Shown piece by piece: positions 35,441 through 46,462 of a stretch of DNA of 64,000 nucleotides. The stretch's first letter is position 1, and each line of letters opens with the position of its first letter. The translations under genes were made by a program, and so were the position numbers. The notes below the pieces were generated by a model. The model did not search any database and was not told the DNA's origin. It was given only the letters and a program-made list of their open reading frames with translations. Source of the stretch: Pseudomonas serbica (GTDB lineage: Bacteria > Pseudomonadota > Gammaproteobacteria > Pseudomonadales > Pseudomonadaceae); contig NZ_JAQIYM010000004.1 in assembly GCF_028823535.1 (NCBI RefSeq), positions 1 to 64,000 on the forward strand. Reading direction: 5' to 3'.

Positions 35441-38400
35441 TCAGGGTTCGACCTGGCTCCATTGCTTGCTCAGGCGCTTGTCGGAGATCGGCACCTTGGT
35501 CCCCAACTGCTGGGCAAACAGTGAAACCCGGTACTCCTCCAGCCACCAGCGGTACAACTCCAGCTGCGGATCGCGCTTGCCTTCCTGGGCGTGTTTGTTG
35601 GCGCGGGTCTGGTATTGCGTCCAGAGACCGGACAACTCGCCGCTCCAGACCCGGTCCCGTTGTACCTGGGCGCCGATTTTTTCGAAACGCTGTTCGATGG
35701 CCTTGAGGTAGCGCGGCAGTTCCTTGAGCCACTGCATCGGCGTTTCCCGGACAAACCCCGGATACACCAGATGGCTGAGCTGCTGCTTGATGTCGTTCAA
35801 GGCCACGGCTTGCGCCAGGTCGATCTTGCCCTTGAAGCGTTTTTGCAGGCCGTGCCAGTGCTTGAGGATTTCCAGGGTCAGCCTGGCCACGCGCTCGGCA
35901 TGTTCGGTCCAGGCGCCGCGCTTGCGTTCGGCCAACGAAGCCAGCCCGGCACCATCGCGTGGCAGCGGGTCTTCACCTTCGAGAATGCAGCTGTCGAGGC
36001 TGGCCAGCAGAATGTCTTCGACCAGCGCATCGACACGGCCCATGTCGCGATACAGCAGGCCCAGTTCGGTCAGACCCGGCAGCTTGCCGCGCAGGAACTT
36101 CGCCGGCTCCGCCAGTTGCTGCATCAGCAGGCGCTGCAAGGCGCGGCGATGCTGGAACTCGGCTTCGGCGGGGGTCGAGAAACGTCCTTCCTTGACCGTT
36201 CCCGCCTCTTCCACCAGCGCCGGATAGACCGTCATCGACAAGCCGGCGATCTTCTGTTGGGTTTTCTCCGCCACGGCGGCAAACACTTTCGGCTCCACCG
36301 GCTGCTGGCTTTTCGCGGTTTGCGGCACGGCCAGGGCGGCCTGGCTGGCTTCGGCGAAACGCGCGGTCAGTTCGGCCAGGTCGCGCCCTTCACCGAGGAA
36401 CTTGCCCTGAGCGTCGACGATCTCCAGGTTCATCCGCAGATGGCTTTCGACCTGCTGCGCCGCCTCGCTCCAGGCTTCATCGCTGACCCGAGCGCCGGTC
36501 ATGCGCAGCAGCTCGCGACCCAAGGCCTGGGGCAACGAGCCTTCGGCGAAGGTCATGCGCTGCAACGCGGCCTTGACGAAGTCCGGCACCGGCACGAAAT
36601 TCTTGCGCAAGGCCTTGGGCAGGTTGCGCACCAAGGCAATGCACTTGGCTTCGATCAGCCCCGGCACCAGCCATTCCAGGCGTTCCGGCGGCAGCATCGG
36701 CAACAACGGCGCCGGCACACGCAGGGTCACGCCGTCGCGCGGGTGGTTCGGTTCGAAGTGGTAGCTGAGAGCCAATTCCAGGTCGCCGATGTGCAGCGTG
36801 TCCGGGTAATGCAGGGCGGTGACTTCACTGGCTTCGCGGGCCAGCACGTCCTCTTCGCGCATGATCAGCAGTTGCGGGTCTTTCTGACTGTTGATCCGGT
36901 ACCAGCTGTCGAACGTCGCGGTCTGGTGAATCTCTGCCGGCAACCGCGCATCGTAGAAGGCATACAGGGTTTCTTCGTCAGCGAGAATGTCGCGACGGCG
37001 GGCCTTGGCTTCCAGTTCGTCGAGCTGTTCCAGCAACTGCTTGTTGGCCGTCAGGCACTTGGCTTTCGACTGAATCTCGCCACGCACCAGTGCTTCGCGG
37101 ATGAACAATTCGCGGGACACCACCGGATCGACCGGGCCGTAATGCACCGGCCGACGGCCGACCACGATCAGCCCGAACAGGGTGATCTGCTCGAAGGCCA
37201 CGACTTGGCCACGCTTCTTCTCCCAATGGGGTTCGAAGTGGTTTTTCTTGATCAGGTGCCCGGCCAGCGGCTCTATCCAGTCGGCATCGATCTTCGCCAC
37301 CATCCGTGCATACAGCTTGGTGGTTTCCACCAGTTCAGCGGTCATCAGCCACTGCGGGCGTTTCTTGCCGATGCCCGAGGACGGGTGAATCCAGAAACGC
37401 CGCTGACGCGCGCCGAGGTAATCGCCATCTTCGGTTTTCTGGCCGATCTGGCTGAGCAACCCCACCAGCACCGCTTTGTGCAGTTTCGGGTAATCCGCCG
37501 GCTCTTTATTGAGGCTCAGCTGCATGTCGCGGCAGATCAGGCTCAATTGGCGATGGGAGTCGCGCCATTCGCGCAGGCGCAGGTAATTCAGGAAATTCTT
37601 GCGGCACCAGTTGCGCAGCGGGCTGGCGGTCAGCGCCTGGCGCTGCTCTTCGAAACCGCGCCAAAGGTTGACCAACCCGGCGAAGTCCGAATCGGCATCT
37701 TTCCATTGTGCGTGAGCCTGATCCGCCGCTTGCTGGCGCTCCGGCGGACGTTCGCGCGGGTCCTGGATCGACATGGCACTGGCGACGATCAGCACTTCCT
37801 GCAGGCTGCCGAGCTTGGCCGCTTCGAGCAGCATGCGGCCCATGCGCGGGTCCACCGGCAGCCGCGCCAGTTGGCGACCAAGCGGGGTCAGCTGACTGTT
37901 GCGGTCCACCGCCGAGAGTTCTTGCAGCAGGTTGTAGCCGTCGCTGATCGCCTTGCCATCCGGCGGCTCGATGAACGGGAAAGCGCTGACCTCGCCGAGG
38001 CGCAGGTGCAGCATCTGCAAGATTACGGCGGCGAGGTTGGTGCGCAGGATTTCCGGATCGGTGAATTCCGGCCGCCCGAGAAAATCTTCTTCGCTGTACA
38101 GGCGCACGCAGATGCCCGGCTCGACCCGACCGCAGCGACCTTTACGCTGGTTGGCGCTGGCTTGGGATATCGCTTCGATGGGCAGGCGCTGGACCTTGGC
38201 GCGGTAGCTGTAGCGACTGATGCGCGCGGTGCCGCTGTCGATCACGTAACGGATGCCCGGCACGGTCAGCGAGGTTTCCGCGACGTTGGTTGCCAGCACC
38301 ACGCGACGACCCGGGTGCGACTGGAAGATCCGCTGCTGTTCGGCCGGCGACAGGCGTGCGTACAACGGCAGGATCTCGGTGTGCTTGAGCTGGGCCTTGC

Positions 38401-39352
38401 GCAGCATGTCGGCGGCGTCGCGAATCTCGCGCTCGCCGGGCAGGAACACCAGCACGTCACCGGGGCTGCGGCGTTCGCTGCGCTCATAGGCGGCGATTTC
38501 GTCGAGGGTGGCGAGGATCGCCTGATCCACCGTCAGGTCGTCCTCGACACGGTTGCCTTCCTCGTCCTGCTCCAGGGTCAGCGGGCGATACCACGTGTCC
38601 ACCGGGAAGGTGCGACCGGAGACTTCGACAATCGGCGCATCGTCGAAATGTTTGGAGAAGCGCTCCAGGTCGATGGTCGCCGACGTAATGATGACTTTCA
38701 GGTCCGGGCGGCGCGGCAGCAGGGTTTTCAGGTAGCCGAGCAGAAAATCGATGTTGAGGCTGCGTTCGTGGGCTTCGTCGACGATGATCGTGTCGTAGCG
38801 TTCCAGGTAGCGGTCGTTCTGGGTTTCCGCCAGCAGGATGCCGTCGGTCATCAACTTGACCAGGGTGTTGGCATCGCTCTGATCCTCGAACCGCACCTGA
38901 TAGCCGACCAGCGCGCCCAACGGCGTGCCGAGTTCTTCGGCAACCCGGGCGGCCACACTGCGTGCGGCAATTCGGCGCGGCTGGGTGTGGCCGATCAGGC
39001 CATGCTGGCCGCGGCCGATTTCCAGGCAGATCTTCGGCAACTGAGTGGTTTTACCCGATCCGGTTTCGCCAGCAATGATCAGCACCTGATGCTTGAGCAG
39101 GGCCTCTTTGATTTCGTCACGCTTGGCGGCGATCGGCAGGCTGTCGTCATAACGAATCACCGGCAGGCTGGCGCGGCGGGCCAGCACCTGGTCACAGGAC
39201 GCCTGCATCCGCGCGACCCACTGGGCCAGCTTGGCCTCGTCGGGTTTCTTGCGCAGCTCAAGCAACTGCCGCCGCAGCCGGTGGCGGTCGGCAAGCATGG
39301 CGTGATCGAGGTTTTTCAGCAGTTTGTCGATGGAGGGCGATTCGTCGGTCAT
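35441..39352 (-). CDS. hrpA: ATP-dependent RNA helicase HrpA
   Basis: A 1303-residue DEAH-box helicase, close to the E. coli HrpA length (1300). Walker A is at residues 95-102 (GETGSGKT), the DEAH box follows in IIVDEAHERSLN, then SATID and the QRKGRCGR motif VI. Next come the ratchet/OB region and the long HrpA-specific C-terminal domain (about 800-1300). HrpA rescues stalled or collided ribosomes. The large open frame on the opposite strand is a codon-bias shadow. Confidence 0.95.
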   Translation of the reverse strand: MTDESPSIDKLLKNLDHAMLADRHRLRRQLLELRKKPDEAKLAQWVARMQASCDQVLARRASLPVIRYDDSLPIAAKRDEIKEALLKHQVLIIAGETGSGKTTQLPKICLEIGRGQHGLIGHTQPRRIAARSVAARVAEELGTPLGALVGYQVRFEDQSDANTLVKLMTDGILLAETQNDRYLERYDTIIVDEAHERSLNIDFLLGYLKTLLPRRPDLKVIITSATIDLERFSKHFDDAPIVEVSGRTFPVDTWYRPLTLEQDEEGNRVEDDLTVDQAILATLDEIAAYERSERRSPGDVLVFLPGEREIRDAADMLRKAQLKHTEILPLYARLSPAEQQRIFQSHPGRRVVLATNVAETSLTVPGIRYVIDSGTARISRYSYRAKVQRLPIEAISQASANQRKGRCGRVEPGICVRLYSEEDFLGRPEFTDPEILRTNLAAVILQMLHLRLGEVSAFPFIEPPDGKAISDGYNLLQELSAVDRNSQLTPLGRQLARLPVDPRMGRMLLEAAKLGSLQEVLIVASAMSIQDPRERPPERQQAADQAHAQWKDADSDFAGLVNLWRGFEEQRQALTASPLRNWCRKNFLNYLRLREWRDSHRQLSLICRDMQLSLNKEPADYPKLHKAVLVGLLSQIGQKTEDGDYLGARQRRFWIHPSSGIGKKRPQWLMTAELVETTKLYARMVAKIDADWIEPLAGHLIKKNHFEPHWEKKRGQVVAFEQITLFGLIVVGRRPVHYGPVDPVVSRELFIREALVRGEIQSKAKCLTANKQLLEQLDELEAKARRRDILADEETLYAFYDARLPAEIHQTATFDSWYRINSQKDPQLLIMREEDVLAREASEVTALHYPDTLHIGDLELALSYHFEPNHPRDGVTLRVPAPLLPMLPPERLEWLVPGLIEAKCIALVRNLPKALRKNFVPVPDFVKAALQRMTFAEGSLPQALGRELLRMTGARVSDEAWSEAAQQVESHLRMNLEIVDAQGKFLGEGRDLAELTARFAEASQAALAVPQTAKSQQPVEPKVFAAVAEKTQQKIAGLSMTVYPALVEEAGTVKEGRFSTPAEAEFQHRRALQRLLMQQLAEPAKFLRGKLPGLTELGLLYRDMGRVDALVEDILLASLDSCILEGEDPLPRDGAGLASLAERKRGAWTEHAERVARLTLEILKHWHGLQKRFKGKIDLAQAVALNDIKQQLSHLVYPGFVRETPMQWLKELPRYLKAIEQRFEKIGAQVQRDRVWSGELSGLWTQYQTRANKHAQEGKRDPQLELYRWWLEEYRVSLFAQQLGTKVPISDKRLSKQWSQVEP

Positions 39353-39420
39353 CGGGTACGCAATTCAGTCGTCTAGTGGCGCAGGTTGGCGATTGTCGCA
39401 GATTTGCACCGCCGTGTGAT

Positions 39421-39495
39421 CGTTGCCACGCTCTGCGCCCGCGCTAGGGACGCGGAGCGTCCCGGGCTGCATTCCCACGCAGAGCGTGGGAATGA
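39421..39495. repeat. Composite of 'CGTTCCCACGCTC'-type palindromic repeats
   Basis: Three related palindromic segments occur in tandem between hrpA and aceK: CGTTGCCACGCTCTGCG, GGGACGCGGAGCGTCCC, and GCATTCCCACGCAGAGCGTG with GGAATG. One unit matches the repeat at 8434. Confidence 0.75.
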
Positions 39496-39503
39496 TCAGA
39501 ATG

Positions 39504-41222
39504 TCACTCGGTATCATGGCCTTTGCGGCGGTACGGGAACACATCGATCACCTTCCCCGCCCGGATCGCCTCTTGCAGGCTTTTCCAGTAGTCGGCGTTG
39601 TACAACTCGCCATGCAGTTGATCGAACAACTTGCGCTGCCCCGAATCGGCAAACAGGAACGGCGGAAATTCTTCAGGGAACACATCCAGCGGTCCGATCG
39701 AATACCAGGGCTCGGACGCCATTTCGTCTTCCGGTGTACGCGGCTCGGGAATGTGGCGGAAGTTGGCCTCGGTCAGGAAGCAGATCTCGTCGTAGTCGTA
39801 GAACACCACGCGACCGTGACGGGTAACGCCGAAGTTCTTCAGCAACATGTCACCGGGGAAGATGTTCGCCGCCGCCAGTTGCTTGATCGCCAGGCCGTAA
39901 TCTTCCAGGGCCTCGCGCACCTGCGCGTCGTTGGCGTGTTCCAGGTACAGGTTCAGCGGCGTCATGCGCCGCTCGGTCCAGCAGTGACGGATAAGCACGG
40001 TGTCGCCTTCCACCGACACCGTGGACGGCGCGACGTCCAGCAGTTCTTCCAGGCACGCCGGGTCGAACTTGCCCAGCGGGAAGCGGAAGTCGGCGAACTC
40101 CTGGGTGTCAGCCATGCGCCCGACCCGGTCGACGCTCTTCACCAGCCGGTATTTCTCGATCACCGTGGCGCGGTCGACGTTTTTCGACGGCGAGAAGCGG
40201 TCCTTGATGATTTTGAACACCGTGTTGAACCCCGGCAGGGTAAACACGCTCATGACCATGCCGCGCACGCCGGGGGCCATGATGAACTGGTCGTCGGTGT
40301 TGGCCAGGTGGTTGATCAGCGCCCTGTAGAACTCGGATTTGCCGTGCTTGTAGAAACCGATCGAGGTGTACAGCTCGGCGATGTGCTTGCCCGGCAGGAT
40401 GCGTTTGAGGAAGCCGATGAACTCCGCCGGCACCGGCACATCGACCATGAAATACGAACGGGTGAACGAGAAGATGATCGACACGTCCGCTTCGTCGGTG
40501 ATCAACGCATCAATCTGGATGCCGCGCCCCTCGAGGTGCAGCAGCGGGATTGCCAGCGGCCATTGCTCATCGGCGGTGTAGATGCGCCCCACCAGGTAGG
40601 CGCCTTTGTTGCGGTAGAGCACCGAGGAAAACAGCTCGACACTGAGCTCCGGGTCCTTGCAGACCCAGTCCGGCAGGTTCTCGCGCAGTTGCGCTTCAAG
40701 GCGGCGCAGGTCGCCGGGCAGGTCGGCGTATTCCTCGCTGAAGCGATAATCGGCAAAAATGCTCGCCAGCATGCCCGCCAGCTGGCCCTGGGGTTTGTAG
40801 GTGCGGGTTTGCGCGGCGCGAGCCCGGCGCAGACTCGGCCGGGTGGTGTGGATGAACATGCAGCCGTCGCTGATCAGGTCATGGCTGAACAGCCCGCAGA
40901 AAATCGAGTTGTACCAGGTCTCGGACAATTCATCGTCGAAGCGCAGGTCGATCAAGGCAATGTACGCGCTCTTGACCAGCGGCCAGCAACTGACGTCCAG
41001 GGTGTCACTGTCGAACGCGATGCGCAGCCGCTCCACCGTCTCGCTGACTTTTTCTTCGTAGAGATTGATCCGCGCGGCCGACGCGACCTGCGTCTCCTGC
41101 CACTGTGCCTGCTCGAAGCGGGCCCGCGCGCCGTCGGTGATCTGCCGGAAATGCTCGCGGTAATCGTCAAAGCCATCGAGGATCATTCGGGCGATATCGG
41201 CGGCTGGCCATTGCTGCGGCAT
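39504..41222 (-). CDS. aceK: Isocitrate dehydrogenase kinase/phosphatase
   Basis: A 572-residue bifunctional enzyme that phosphorylates and inactivates isocitrate dehydrogenase, diverting isocitrate into the glyoxylate shunt, and also reverses this. The AceK regulatory domain fills roughly 1-310. The kinase-like domain starts at the nucleotide loop [17 protein letters not shown] followed by the lysine in VFKIIKD, with the catalytic and metal Asp residues in [23 protein letters not shown]. Here it stands alone, not with aceB/aceA as in enterics, which is usual in Pseudomonas. Confidence 0.95.
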   Translation of the reverse strand: MPQQWPAADIARMILDGFDDYREHFRQITDGARARFEQAQWQETQVASAARINLYEEKVSETVERLRIAFDSDTLDVSCWPLVKSAYIALIDLRFDDELSETWYNSIFCGLFSHDLISDGCMFIHTTRPSLRRARAAQTRTYKPQGQLAGMLASIFADYRFSEEYADLPGDLRRLEAQLRENLPDWVCKDPELSVELFSSVLYRNKGAYLVGRIYTADEQWPLAIPLLHLEGRGIQIDALITDEADVSIIFSFTRSYFMVDVPVPAEFIGFLKRILPGKHIAELYTSIGFYKHGKSEFYRALINHLANTDDQFIMAPGVRGMVMSVFTLPGFNTVFKIIKDRFSPSKNVDRATVIEKYRLVKSVDRVGRMADTQEFADFRFPLGKFDPACLEELLDVAPSTVSVEGDTVLIRHCWTERRMTPLNLYLEHANDAQVREALEDYGLAIKQLAAANIFPGDMLLKNFGVTRHGRVVFYDYDEICFLTEANFRHIPEPRTPEDEMASEPWYSIGPLDVFPEEFPPFLFADSGQRKLFDQLHGELYNADYWKSLQEAIRAGKVIDVFPYRRKGHDTE

Positions 41223-41378
41223 GGTGAGACCTCTGCGGGAATTCGTGAGCCCTGAGCTTAGCCAGTGAAGCGGGTGCAGGAGAAGTGTAATTTTGCGCCC
41301 GGGTAATGTGCCCGTTTTCCGGTTGCCATCGATCAGCCGCTCGGCAACACTCTCGTCCCCATCAGGAAGGAGAACGCT

Positions 41379-42287
41379 GTGAACCCCGTCGATATTGTCC
41401 GTTTACTGTCACTGGCGGCCATCTGGGGTGCGAGCTTTCTGTTCATGCGCATCATCGCCCCGGTGATTGGCACGATTCCCACGGCGTTTTTCCGCGTCTC
41501 GATTGCCGCTACCGGCCTGTTGCTGATCCTTGGGCTGATGCGCATCAGCTGGGATTTCAAGGGCAAACTCAAGACCGTGATGCTACTCGGGGTGATCAAC
41601 TCGGGGATTCCGGCCACCCTGTACTCCGTGGCCGCCCAGGTGCTGCCCGCCGGGTATTCGGCCATTTTCAATGCGACCACGCCGCTGATGGGCGTGCTGA
41701 TCGGCGGGATGTTCTTCCATGAACGGCTCACCGCCGCCAAGCTCGGCGGGGTATTCCTTGGCTTGTTCGGTGTTGGGGTACTGACGCGCGCAGGCCCCGT
41801 GGCGTTCGACCTGCAATTGCTGATGGGCGCCCTCGCCTGCCTGCTCGCCACCACCTGTTACGGCTTCGCCGGGTTCCTTGCCCGCCGCTGGCTGGATCAG
41901 GCCGGCGGCCTCGACAGCCGTTTGTCTGCGCTGGGCAGCATGCTCGGGGCGACGTTGTTTCTGTTGCCGCTGTTCGGCTATAGCGTGATCAGTCAGCCGC
42001 CGGCCAGCTGGGGTGGCTGGGATGTCTGGTTGTCGTTGCTGGGATTGGGGCTGGTGTGTACCGCGCTGGCGTACATCGTTTACTTCCGTTTGCTCAGCTC
42101 GGTCGGGCCAGTGAGGTCGATGACCACGACTTTCCTGATCCCGCCGTTCGGGGTGTTGTGGGGCGCGATGTTGCTGGATGAGCCGTTGTCGATGGCGCAC
42201 ATCTATGGCGGGGTGTTGATTGCGGCGGCGTTGTGGTTGGTGTTGAAGCCGGCTGCGGTGAAACCGGGCTTGGTGGCTGGCCGGTAG
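41379..42287 (+). CDS. EamA-family (DMT) transporter
   Basis: A 302-residue ten-helix protein with two EamA repeats ([26 protein letters not shown] opens the first; [34 protein letters not shown] closes the second). The SD AGGAAGGAG precedes the ATG by about 8 nt. Divergent from aceK; followed by a REPIN. An efflux role for a small metabolite is likely; the substrate is unknown. Confidence 0.86.
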   Translation: MNPVDIVRLLSLAAIWGASFLFMRIIAPVIGTIPTAFFRVSIAATGLLLILGLMRISWDFKGKLKTVMLLGVINSGIPATLYSVAAQVLPAGYSAIFNATTPLMGVLIGGMFFHERLTAAKLGGVFLGLFGVGVLTRAGPVAFDLQLLMGALACLLATTCYGFAGFLARRWLDQAGGLDSRLSALGSMLGATLFLLPLFGYSVISQPPASWGGWDVWLSLLGLGLVCTALAYIVYFRLLSSVGPVRSMTTTFLIPPFGVLWGAMLLDEPLSMAHIYGGVLIAAALWLVLKPAAVKPGLVAGR

Positions 42288-42309
42288 GATTGTTGCGTTT
42301 TGGATGAAG

Positions 42310-42404
42310 CCTTCGCGAGCAGGCTCGCTCCCACATTTGATCCGGGTGTTCACACATCATGTGTTCACCGAAGATCCCTTGTGGGAGCGAGCCTGCTCGC
42401 GAAG
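42310..42404. repeat. REPIN at the 3' end of the sugar-acid cluster
   Basis: CCTTCGCGAGCAGGCTCGCT and the inverted GAGCGAGCCTGCTCGCGAAG bracket a spacer with two ACACATCATG/GTGTTCAC segments. It lies between convergent genes. Confidence 0.9.
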
Positions 42405-42419
42405 GCGGCAGATCAGACG

Positions 42420-44000
42420 CTACAAGGCTGAATCACTGACCTCCCCATCCACCAACCGCCGAATCCCCAACGGATTGGCGTCCTGCAACGCCTCGGGCAG
42501 CAACGCATCCGGGTAATTCTGGAAGCACACCGGCCTCAGGAATCGATCGATCGCCAAGGTCCCCACTGACGTCCCGCGCGAATCGGACGTCGCCGGATAC
42601 GGCCCGCCATGCACCATGGCCTCGCAGACCTCGACCCCGGTCGGATAACCGTTGAGCAAGATCCGCCCGACCTTCTCTTGCAGCAACTCAGCCAGCCAGC
42701 GGTACTCCAGCAATTCGTCCGCCTCGCCAATCAGCGTCGCCGTCAATTGCCCGCGCAGGCCTTGCAGCGCCTGCGCCAACTGCGCACGGCTCTCGACTTC
42801 GATAACGATGGTAGCCGGCCCGAACACTTCTTCCTGAAGCAGTTCATCGCCCTTGAGCAGCAGGCTGACATCGGCCTTGAACACTTGCGGCTGCGCCTGA
42901 TTGCCCTGTTGCGGCTTGCCCGCCAGGTGGGTCAACCCCGGATGTTCGTGCAGCTCGCCCAGGCCTCGGCTGTAGCTGGCCAGTGCGCCGGCATTGAGCA
43001 TGGTTTGCGCCGGTTGCTGGTTCATGCTCGCGCAAAAGGTTTCGAGAAAGGTGCTGAACTGCGGCGAACGCAGGCCGATGACCAGGCCAGGGTTGGTGCA
43101 GAACTGCCCACAGCCCAGGGTCACCGAACCGGCAAGCTGCGCCGCGATCTGTTCACCGCGCACGGCCAGCGCCTCGGGCAGCAGGAACACCGGGTTGATG
43201 CTCGACATCTCGGCGAATACCGGGATTGGCTGCGGCCGGGTCGCCGCCATGTGGCTCAAGGCATTGCCGCCCTTGAGCGAACCGGTGAAGCCCACGGCCT
43301 GGATCGCCGGGTGCTTGACCAGCCACTCACCGACGCCACCGCCGTAGATCATGTTGAACACCCCGGCGGGCATTTCCGTTCGCTCGGCGGCGCGAATGAT
43401 CGCGTCCGCCATCCACTCGGCGGTTGCCATGTGCCCGCTGTGGGCCTTGAACACCACCGGGCAACCGGCGGCCAGGGCCGAGGCGGTATCGCCACCGGCG
43501 GTGGAAAACGCCAACGGAAAGTTGCTGGCACCGAACACCGCCACCGGCCCCAGGGCAATGCGGTACTGCCGCAGGTCCGGACGAGGCAAAGGCTGGCGAT
43601 CCGGCAATGCGCGGTCGATGCGCGCGCCGTAGAAATCACCGCGACGCAGGACCTTGGCGAACAGGCGCAACTGGCCGCTGGTGCGACCGCGTTCACCCTG
43701 GATACGTCCGGCTGGCAACGCAGTTTCGCGGCACACGGTGGCGACGAAGTCATCGCCCAGCGCATCGATTTCATCGGCGATGGCGTCGAGGAAGGTCGCG
43801 CGTTTTTCTGCACTGAGGTTGCGGTAGATCGGGTACGCCGCAGCGGCGGCCTTGGCAGCGGCATCCACCTCGGCTTCGGATGCCTGGAAGAAGGTGCCAG
43901 GCAAAGGCTCACCGCTGGTGGCGTCGAGGCTTTGCAGTTGCACGTTGCCGTTGGCGCTGCGGCGGCCGCCGATGTAATTGTGTCCAAGTATCGTGGTCAT
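42420..44000 (-). CDS. Alpha-ketoglutarate semialdehyde dehydrogenase (NADP-type)
   Basis: A 526-residue aldehyde dehydrogenase. The nucleophile is C301 in GCGQFCTNPG and the cofactor region GPVAVFGASNFPLAFSTAGGDTASALAAGCPVVFKAHSGH is of the type-III KGSADH group. It oxidises 2-oxoglutarate semialdehyde to 2-oxoglutarate, the last step of non-phosphorylating pentonate, glucarate and hydroxyproline routes. It is the last gene of the leftward arm, 121 nt after the AraD1-type gene, with a REPIN in the gap. The neighbours support the sugar-acid assignment over hydroxyproline. Confidence 0.9.
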   Translation of the reverse strand: MTTILGHNYIGGRRSANGNVQLQSLDATSGEPLPGTFFQASEAEVDAAAKAAAAAYPIYRNLSAEKRATFLDAIADEIDALGDDFVATVCRETALPAGRIQGERGRTSGQLRLFAKVLRRGDFYGARIDRALPDRQPLPRPDLRQYRIALGPVAVFGASNFPLAFSTAGGDTASALAAGCPVVFKAHSGHMATAEWMADAIIRAAERTEMPAGVFNMIYGGGVGEWLVKHPAIQAVGFTGSLKGGNALSHMAATRPQPIPVFAEMSSINPVFLLPEALAVRGEQIAAQLAGSVTLGCGQFCTNPGLVIGLRSPQFSTFLETFCASMNQQPAQTMLNAGALASYSRGLGELHEHPGLTHLAGKPQQGNQAQPQVFKADVSLLLKGDELLQEEVFGPATIVIEVESRAQLAQALQGLRGQLTATLIGEADELLEYRWLAELLQEKVGRILLNGYPTGVEVCEAMVHGGPYPATSDSRGTSVGTLAIDRFLRPVCFQNYPDALLPEALQDANPLGIRRLVDGEVSDSAL

Positions 44001-44026
44001 TGCGGATTCCTTGATCGATTACAGAC

Positions 44027-44119
44027 CTGTAGGAGCCGGCTTGCCGGCGAAGGCCATGGCACGGCAAACATCAACGTCGCGTGAAAAATCGCTTTCGCCG
44101 GCAAGCCGGCTCCTACAGG
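44027..44119. repeat. REPIN (TGTAGGAGCCGGCTTGCCGGCG type) inside the operon
   Basis: CTGTAGGAGCCGGCTTGCCG and the inverted CGGCAAGCCGGCTCCTACAG form the pair. It sits in the gap between the AraD1-type and dehydrogenase genes, 3 nt from the stop of the former. Confidence 0.9.
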
Positions 44120-44121
44120 GG

Positions 44122-45117
44122 TCAAAGCGCTCGCACCTGACCGATAGCCAGCGGCTGGGCACTTTCGCCAATGCCGTTCACCAGTGGCGCACCAAACTCA
44201 TCGAGGCTGATCTGGAAGCGATCCCCCGGCTGGGTCTTGATGCCATCGGCAAACGACAGCGTGGCGGTGCCGAAATAGTGCACATGCACATCACCGGGAC
44301 GCAGGAACTGAGCGTACTTGAAGTGGTGGAATTCGAGGTTGGCCAGGCTGTGGCACATGTTGTCTTCGCCACTGAGAAACTCCTTTTCCCAGATCGTCTT
44401 GCCATCGCGCTTGATGCGGCTGGTGCCTACCAGATGCCTGGGCAATTCGCCGACGCGCAGCTCCGGGCCAAAGGAGCAGCAGCGCAATTTCGAATGGGCG
44501 AGGTACAGGTAGTTGCGCCGTTCCATGACGTGGTCGGAGAACTCGTTGCCCAGGGCAAACCCGACGCGATACGGCTGGCCGTCGTCGCCGATCACGTAGA
44601 GCCCGGTCAGTTCCGGTTCTTCGCCGGCGTCTTCGGCAAAGGGCGGCACCGGGAAGTCGGCGCCAGGACGCACGACGATGCTGCCGTCGCCCTTGTAGAA
44701 CCATTCCGGCTGCGCACCGACCTGACCGGCCGCTGGCTTGCCGCCCTCCAGGCCCCACTTGAAAATGCGCATGGTGTCGGTCATGGCGGTTTCCATGGCA
44801 CCTTCCTGCTGGTGCATTTTATCCCGCGTCGAGGCGCTGCCCAGGTGGGTCAGGCCGGTGCCGCTGATCAGGCAATGGGCCGGGTCTTCGTGATCCAGCG
44901 GCGGCAGCACCTGGCGCTGCTGCAACAGCTGGGCGTATTCCGGGCCCGGCTCGGTGCCGCGCAGGGCGACTTCTTCCTGCAGGCTGTGTTTGCCGCGGAT
45001 CGCCGCGAGTGCCAGTTCACGGGTGCTGCGGGTGCCCTTGAGCACCAGGACCTGAGCCCCGTCGACCAGCCCGACCTGGCGTTCGCCGGCAGTGTTTTCA
45101 AATTGAATCAGGCGCAT
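44122..45117 (-). CDS. AraD1/XylX-type fumarylacetoacetase-fold 2-keto-3-deoxy-acid dehydratase
   Basis: A 331-residue FAH-fold protein of the AraD1/GguC group. Members such as XylX dehydrate 2-keto-3-deoxypentonates to 2-oxoglutarate semialdehyde. Typical stretches are RLIQFENTAGERQVGLVDG at the N-terminus, CLISGTGLTHLGSASTRDKMH, and the metal-site region FALGNEFSDHVMERRNYLYLAHSKLRCCSFGPEL. It follows the enolase-superfamily dehydratase by 52 nt and precedes the semialdehyde dehydrogenase, exactly the order of the chemistry. The stereochemistry of the substrate cannot be read. Confidence 0.85.
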   Translation of the reverse strand: MRLIQFENTAGERQVGLVDGAQVLVLKGTRSTRELALAAIRGKHSLQEEVALRGTEPGPEYAQLLQQRQVLPPLDHEDPAHCLISGTGLTHLGSASTRDKMHQQEGAMETAMTDTMRIFKWGLEGGKPAAGQVGAQPEWFYKGDGSIVVRPGADFPVPPFAEDAGEEPELTGLYVIGDDGQPYRVGFALGNEFSDHVMERRNYLYLAHSKLRCCSFGPELRVGELPRHLVGTSRIKRDGKTIWEKEFLSGEDNMCHSLANLEFHHFKYAQFLRPGDVHVHYFGTATLSFADGIKTQPGDRFQISLDEFGAPLVNGIGESAQPLAIGQVRAL

Positions 45118-45169
45118 GTCGGCCTCCGCAAAGTCGTGGACGGCGCCGCCGGATGACGACGCCTCAAGG

Positions 45170-46345
45170 TCACTCGATGATGTTGAAGTCGCTCAGGTAC
45201 TCATCGGAGATTTCCAGGCCCAGGCCCGGCTTGTTGTCGTCGAGCTGGATGTAGCCGTTGACCGGTTGCGGTTCGCCCTTGAACACGTAGTAGAAGAGTT
45301 CGTTACCGACTTCGACGTCGAACACCGGGAAGAACTCCGCCATTGGCGAAGCCGTGGTGGACATGGTCAGGTGGTAGTTGTGCATCTGTCCGGCGTGGGG
45401 GATCACTGGCACCGACCAGGCTTCGGCCATGGCGTTGATCTTGCGCGCAGCGGTGATGCCACCGACGCGGTTGGTGTCGTACTGGATCACGTCGACGGCG
45501 CGGCGTTCCAGCAGGTCCTTGAAACCGTAGGAAGTGAATTCGTGCTCGCCGCCGGAGATCGGCATGATCCCCATTTTTTTCAGCTCGATGTAGCCTTCGA
45601 TGTCGTCGGCGATCACCGGTTCTTCCAGCCAGCGCGGTTCGAACTCGGCCAGCTTAGGCAACATGCGGCGGGCGTATTCCAGGGTCCAGCCCATGTAGCA
45701 TTCGAGCATGATGTCGACGTCGGGGCCGGCCAGGTTCCGCAGGGCGCGCACCTGTTCGATGTTCTTGCGCATGCCCGCCGGGCCGTCTTTCGGGCCGTAG
45801 CCGAAGCGCATTTTCAGCGCGGTGAAGCCCTGGTTCAGATAACCCTGGGCCTCTTCGAGGAACAGGTCGAGGTTATCGTTGGCGTAGAGTTTGGAGGCGT
45901 AGGTCCAGATCTTCTCCTTGGTGCGGCCACCGAGCAGTTTGAACACCGGTTTGTTGACCGCCTTGCCCATGATGTCCCAGATGGCGATATCGATCGCCGA
46001 GATGGCTGCCATGCCGATGCCTTTGCGGCCCCAGGCATGGCTCTGGCGATACATTTTCTGCCAGATGTATTCGTTGTCGAACGGATCTTCGCCAATCGCG
46101 ATGGGTGCCAGGTAAGTGTCGATGATTTCCTTGGCCACACGCGGCGCCAGGGCGCAGTTGCCGATACCGACGAGACCGGTGTCGGTCTCGACTTCCACCA
46201 CCAGCCAGCCGTGGAAACGGAACGAGCCCATGGCGTCGCCGCGCTCGAACAGGATGTCGCTGGCGTTGGTGCAGAAGTGCGCTTGAGGTGGGACGACTTT
46301 GCCTTTCCACTCGAATACGCGGGTACGGATCGCTTTGATTTTCAT
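45170..46345 (-). CDS. Enolase-superfamily acid-sugar dehydratase (rhamnonate/lyxonate dehydratase-like)
   Basis: A 391-residue mandelate racemase-subgroup enzyme. Metal ligands appear to be E215 (IMLECYMGW), E241 (WLEEP) and E267 (SGGEHE), with the catalytic histidine at H317 (VIPHAGQ). E. coli rhamnonate dehydratase RhmD has Asp at the first position, so this is a relative and not necessarily an isofunctional copy. It should remove water from an aldonic acid to give a 2-keto-3-deoxy acid for the next gene's product. ATG at 46345 chosen for the AAGGA upstream; the longer open frame includes the promoter motif. L-lyxonate or L-rhamnonate are candidate substrates. Confidence 0.85.
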   Translation of the reverse strand: MKIKAIRTRVFEWKGKVVPPQAHFCTNASDILFERGDAMGSFRFHGWLVVEVETDTGLVGIGNCALAPRVAKEIIDTYLAPIAIGEDPFDNEYIWQKMYRQSHAWGRKGIGMAAISAIDIAIWDIMGKAVNKPVFKLLGGRTKEKIWTYASKLYANDNLDLFLEEAQGYLNQGFTALKMRFGYGPKDGPAGMRKNIEQVRALRNLAGPDVDIMLECYMGWTLEYARRMLPKLAEFEPRWLEEPVIADDIEGYIELKKMGIMPISGGEHEFTSYGFKDLLERRAVDVIQYDTNRVGGITAARKINAMAEAWSVPVIPHAGQMHNYHLTMSTTASPMAEFFPVFDVEVGNELFYYVFKGEPQPVNGYIQLDDNKPGLGLEISDEYLSDFNIIE

Positions 46346-46462
46346 GAATACGGTTTCCTTGCGCTGCCGGCTTCTTGTAGTTGTTGAGTCGCTGCGCGGA
46401 GCCGCTCGGGTGGGCGGTTGTGCGCATTCGATGGAGCGACTGTAGCCAGCGCCCAGGGGGTG

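Noticed and set aside
35591..39376. 1261-codon open frame on the plus strand opposite hrpA
   Set aside because: It mirrors hrpA exactly, shows no domain pattern and lacks an SD; long antisense frames are expected in GC-rich codon use.
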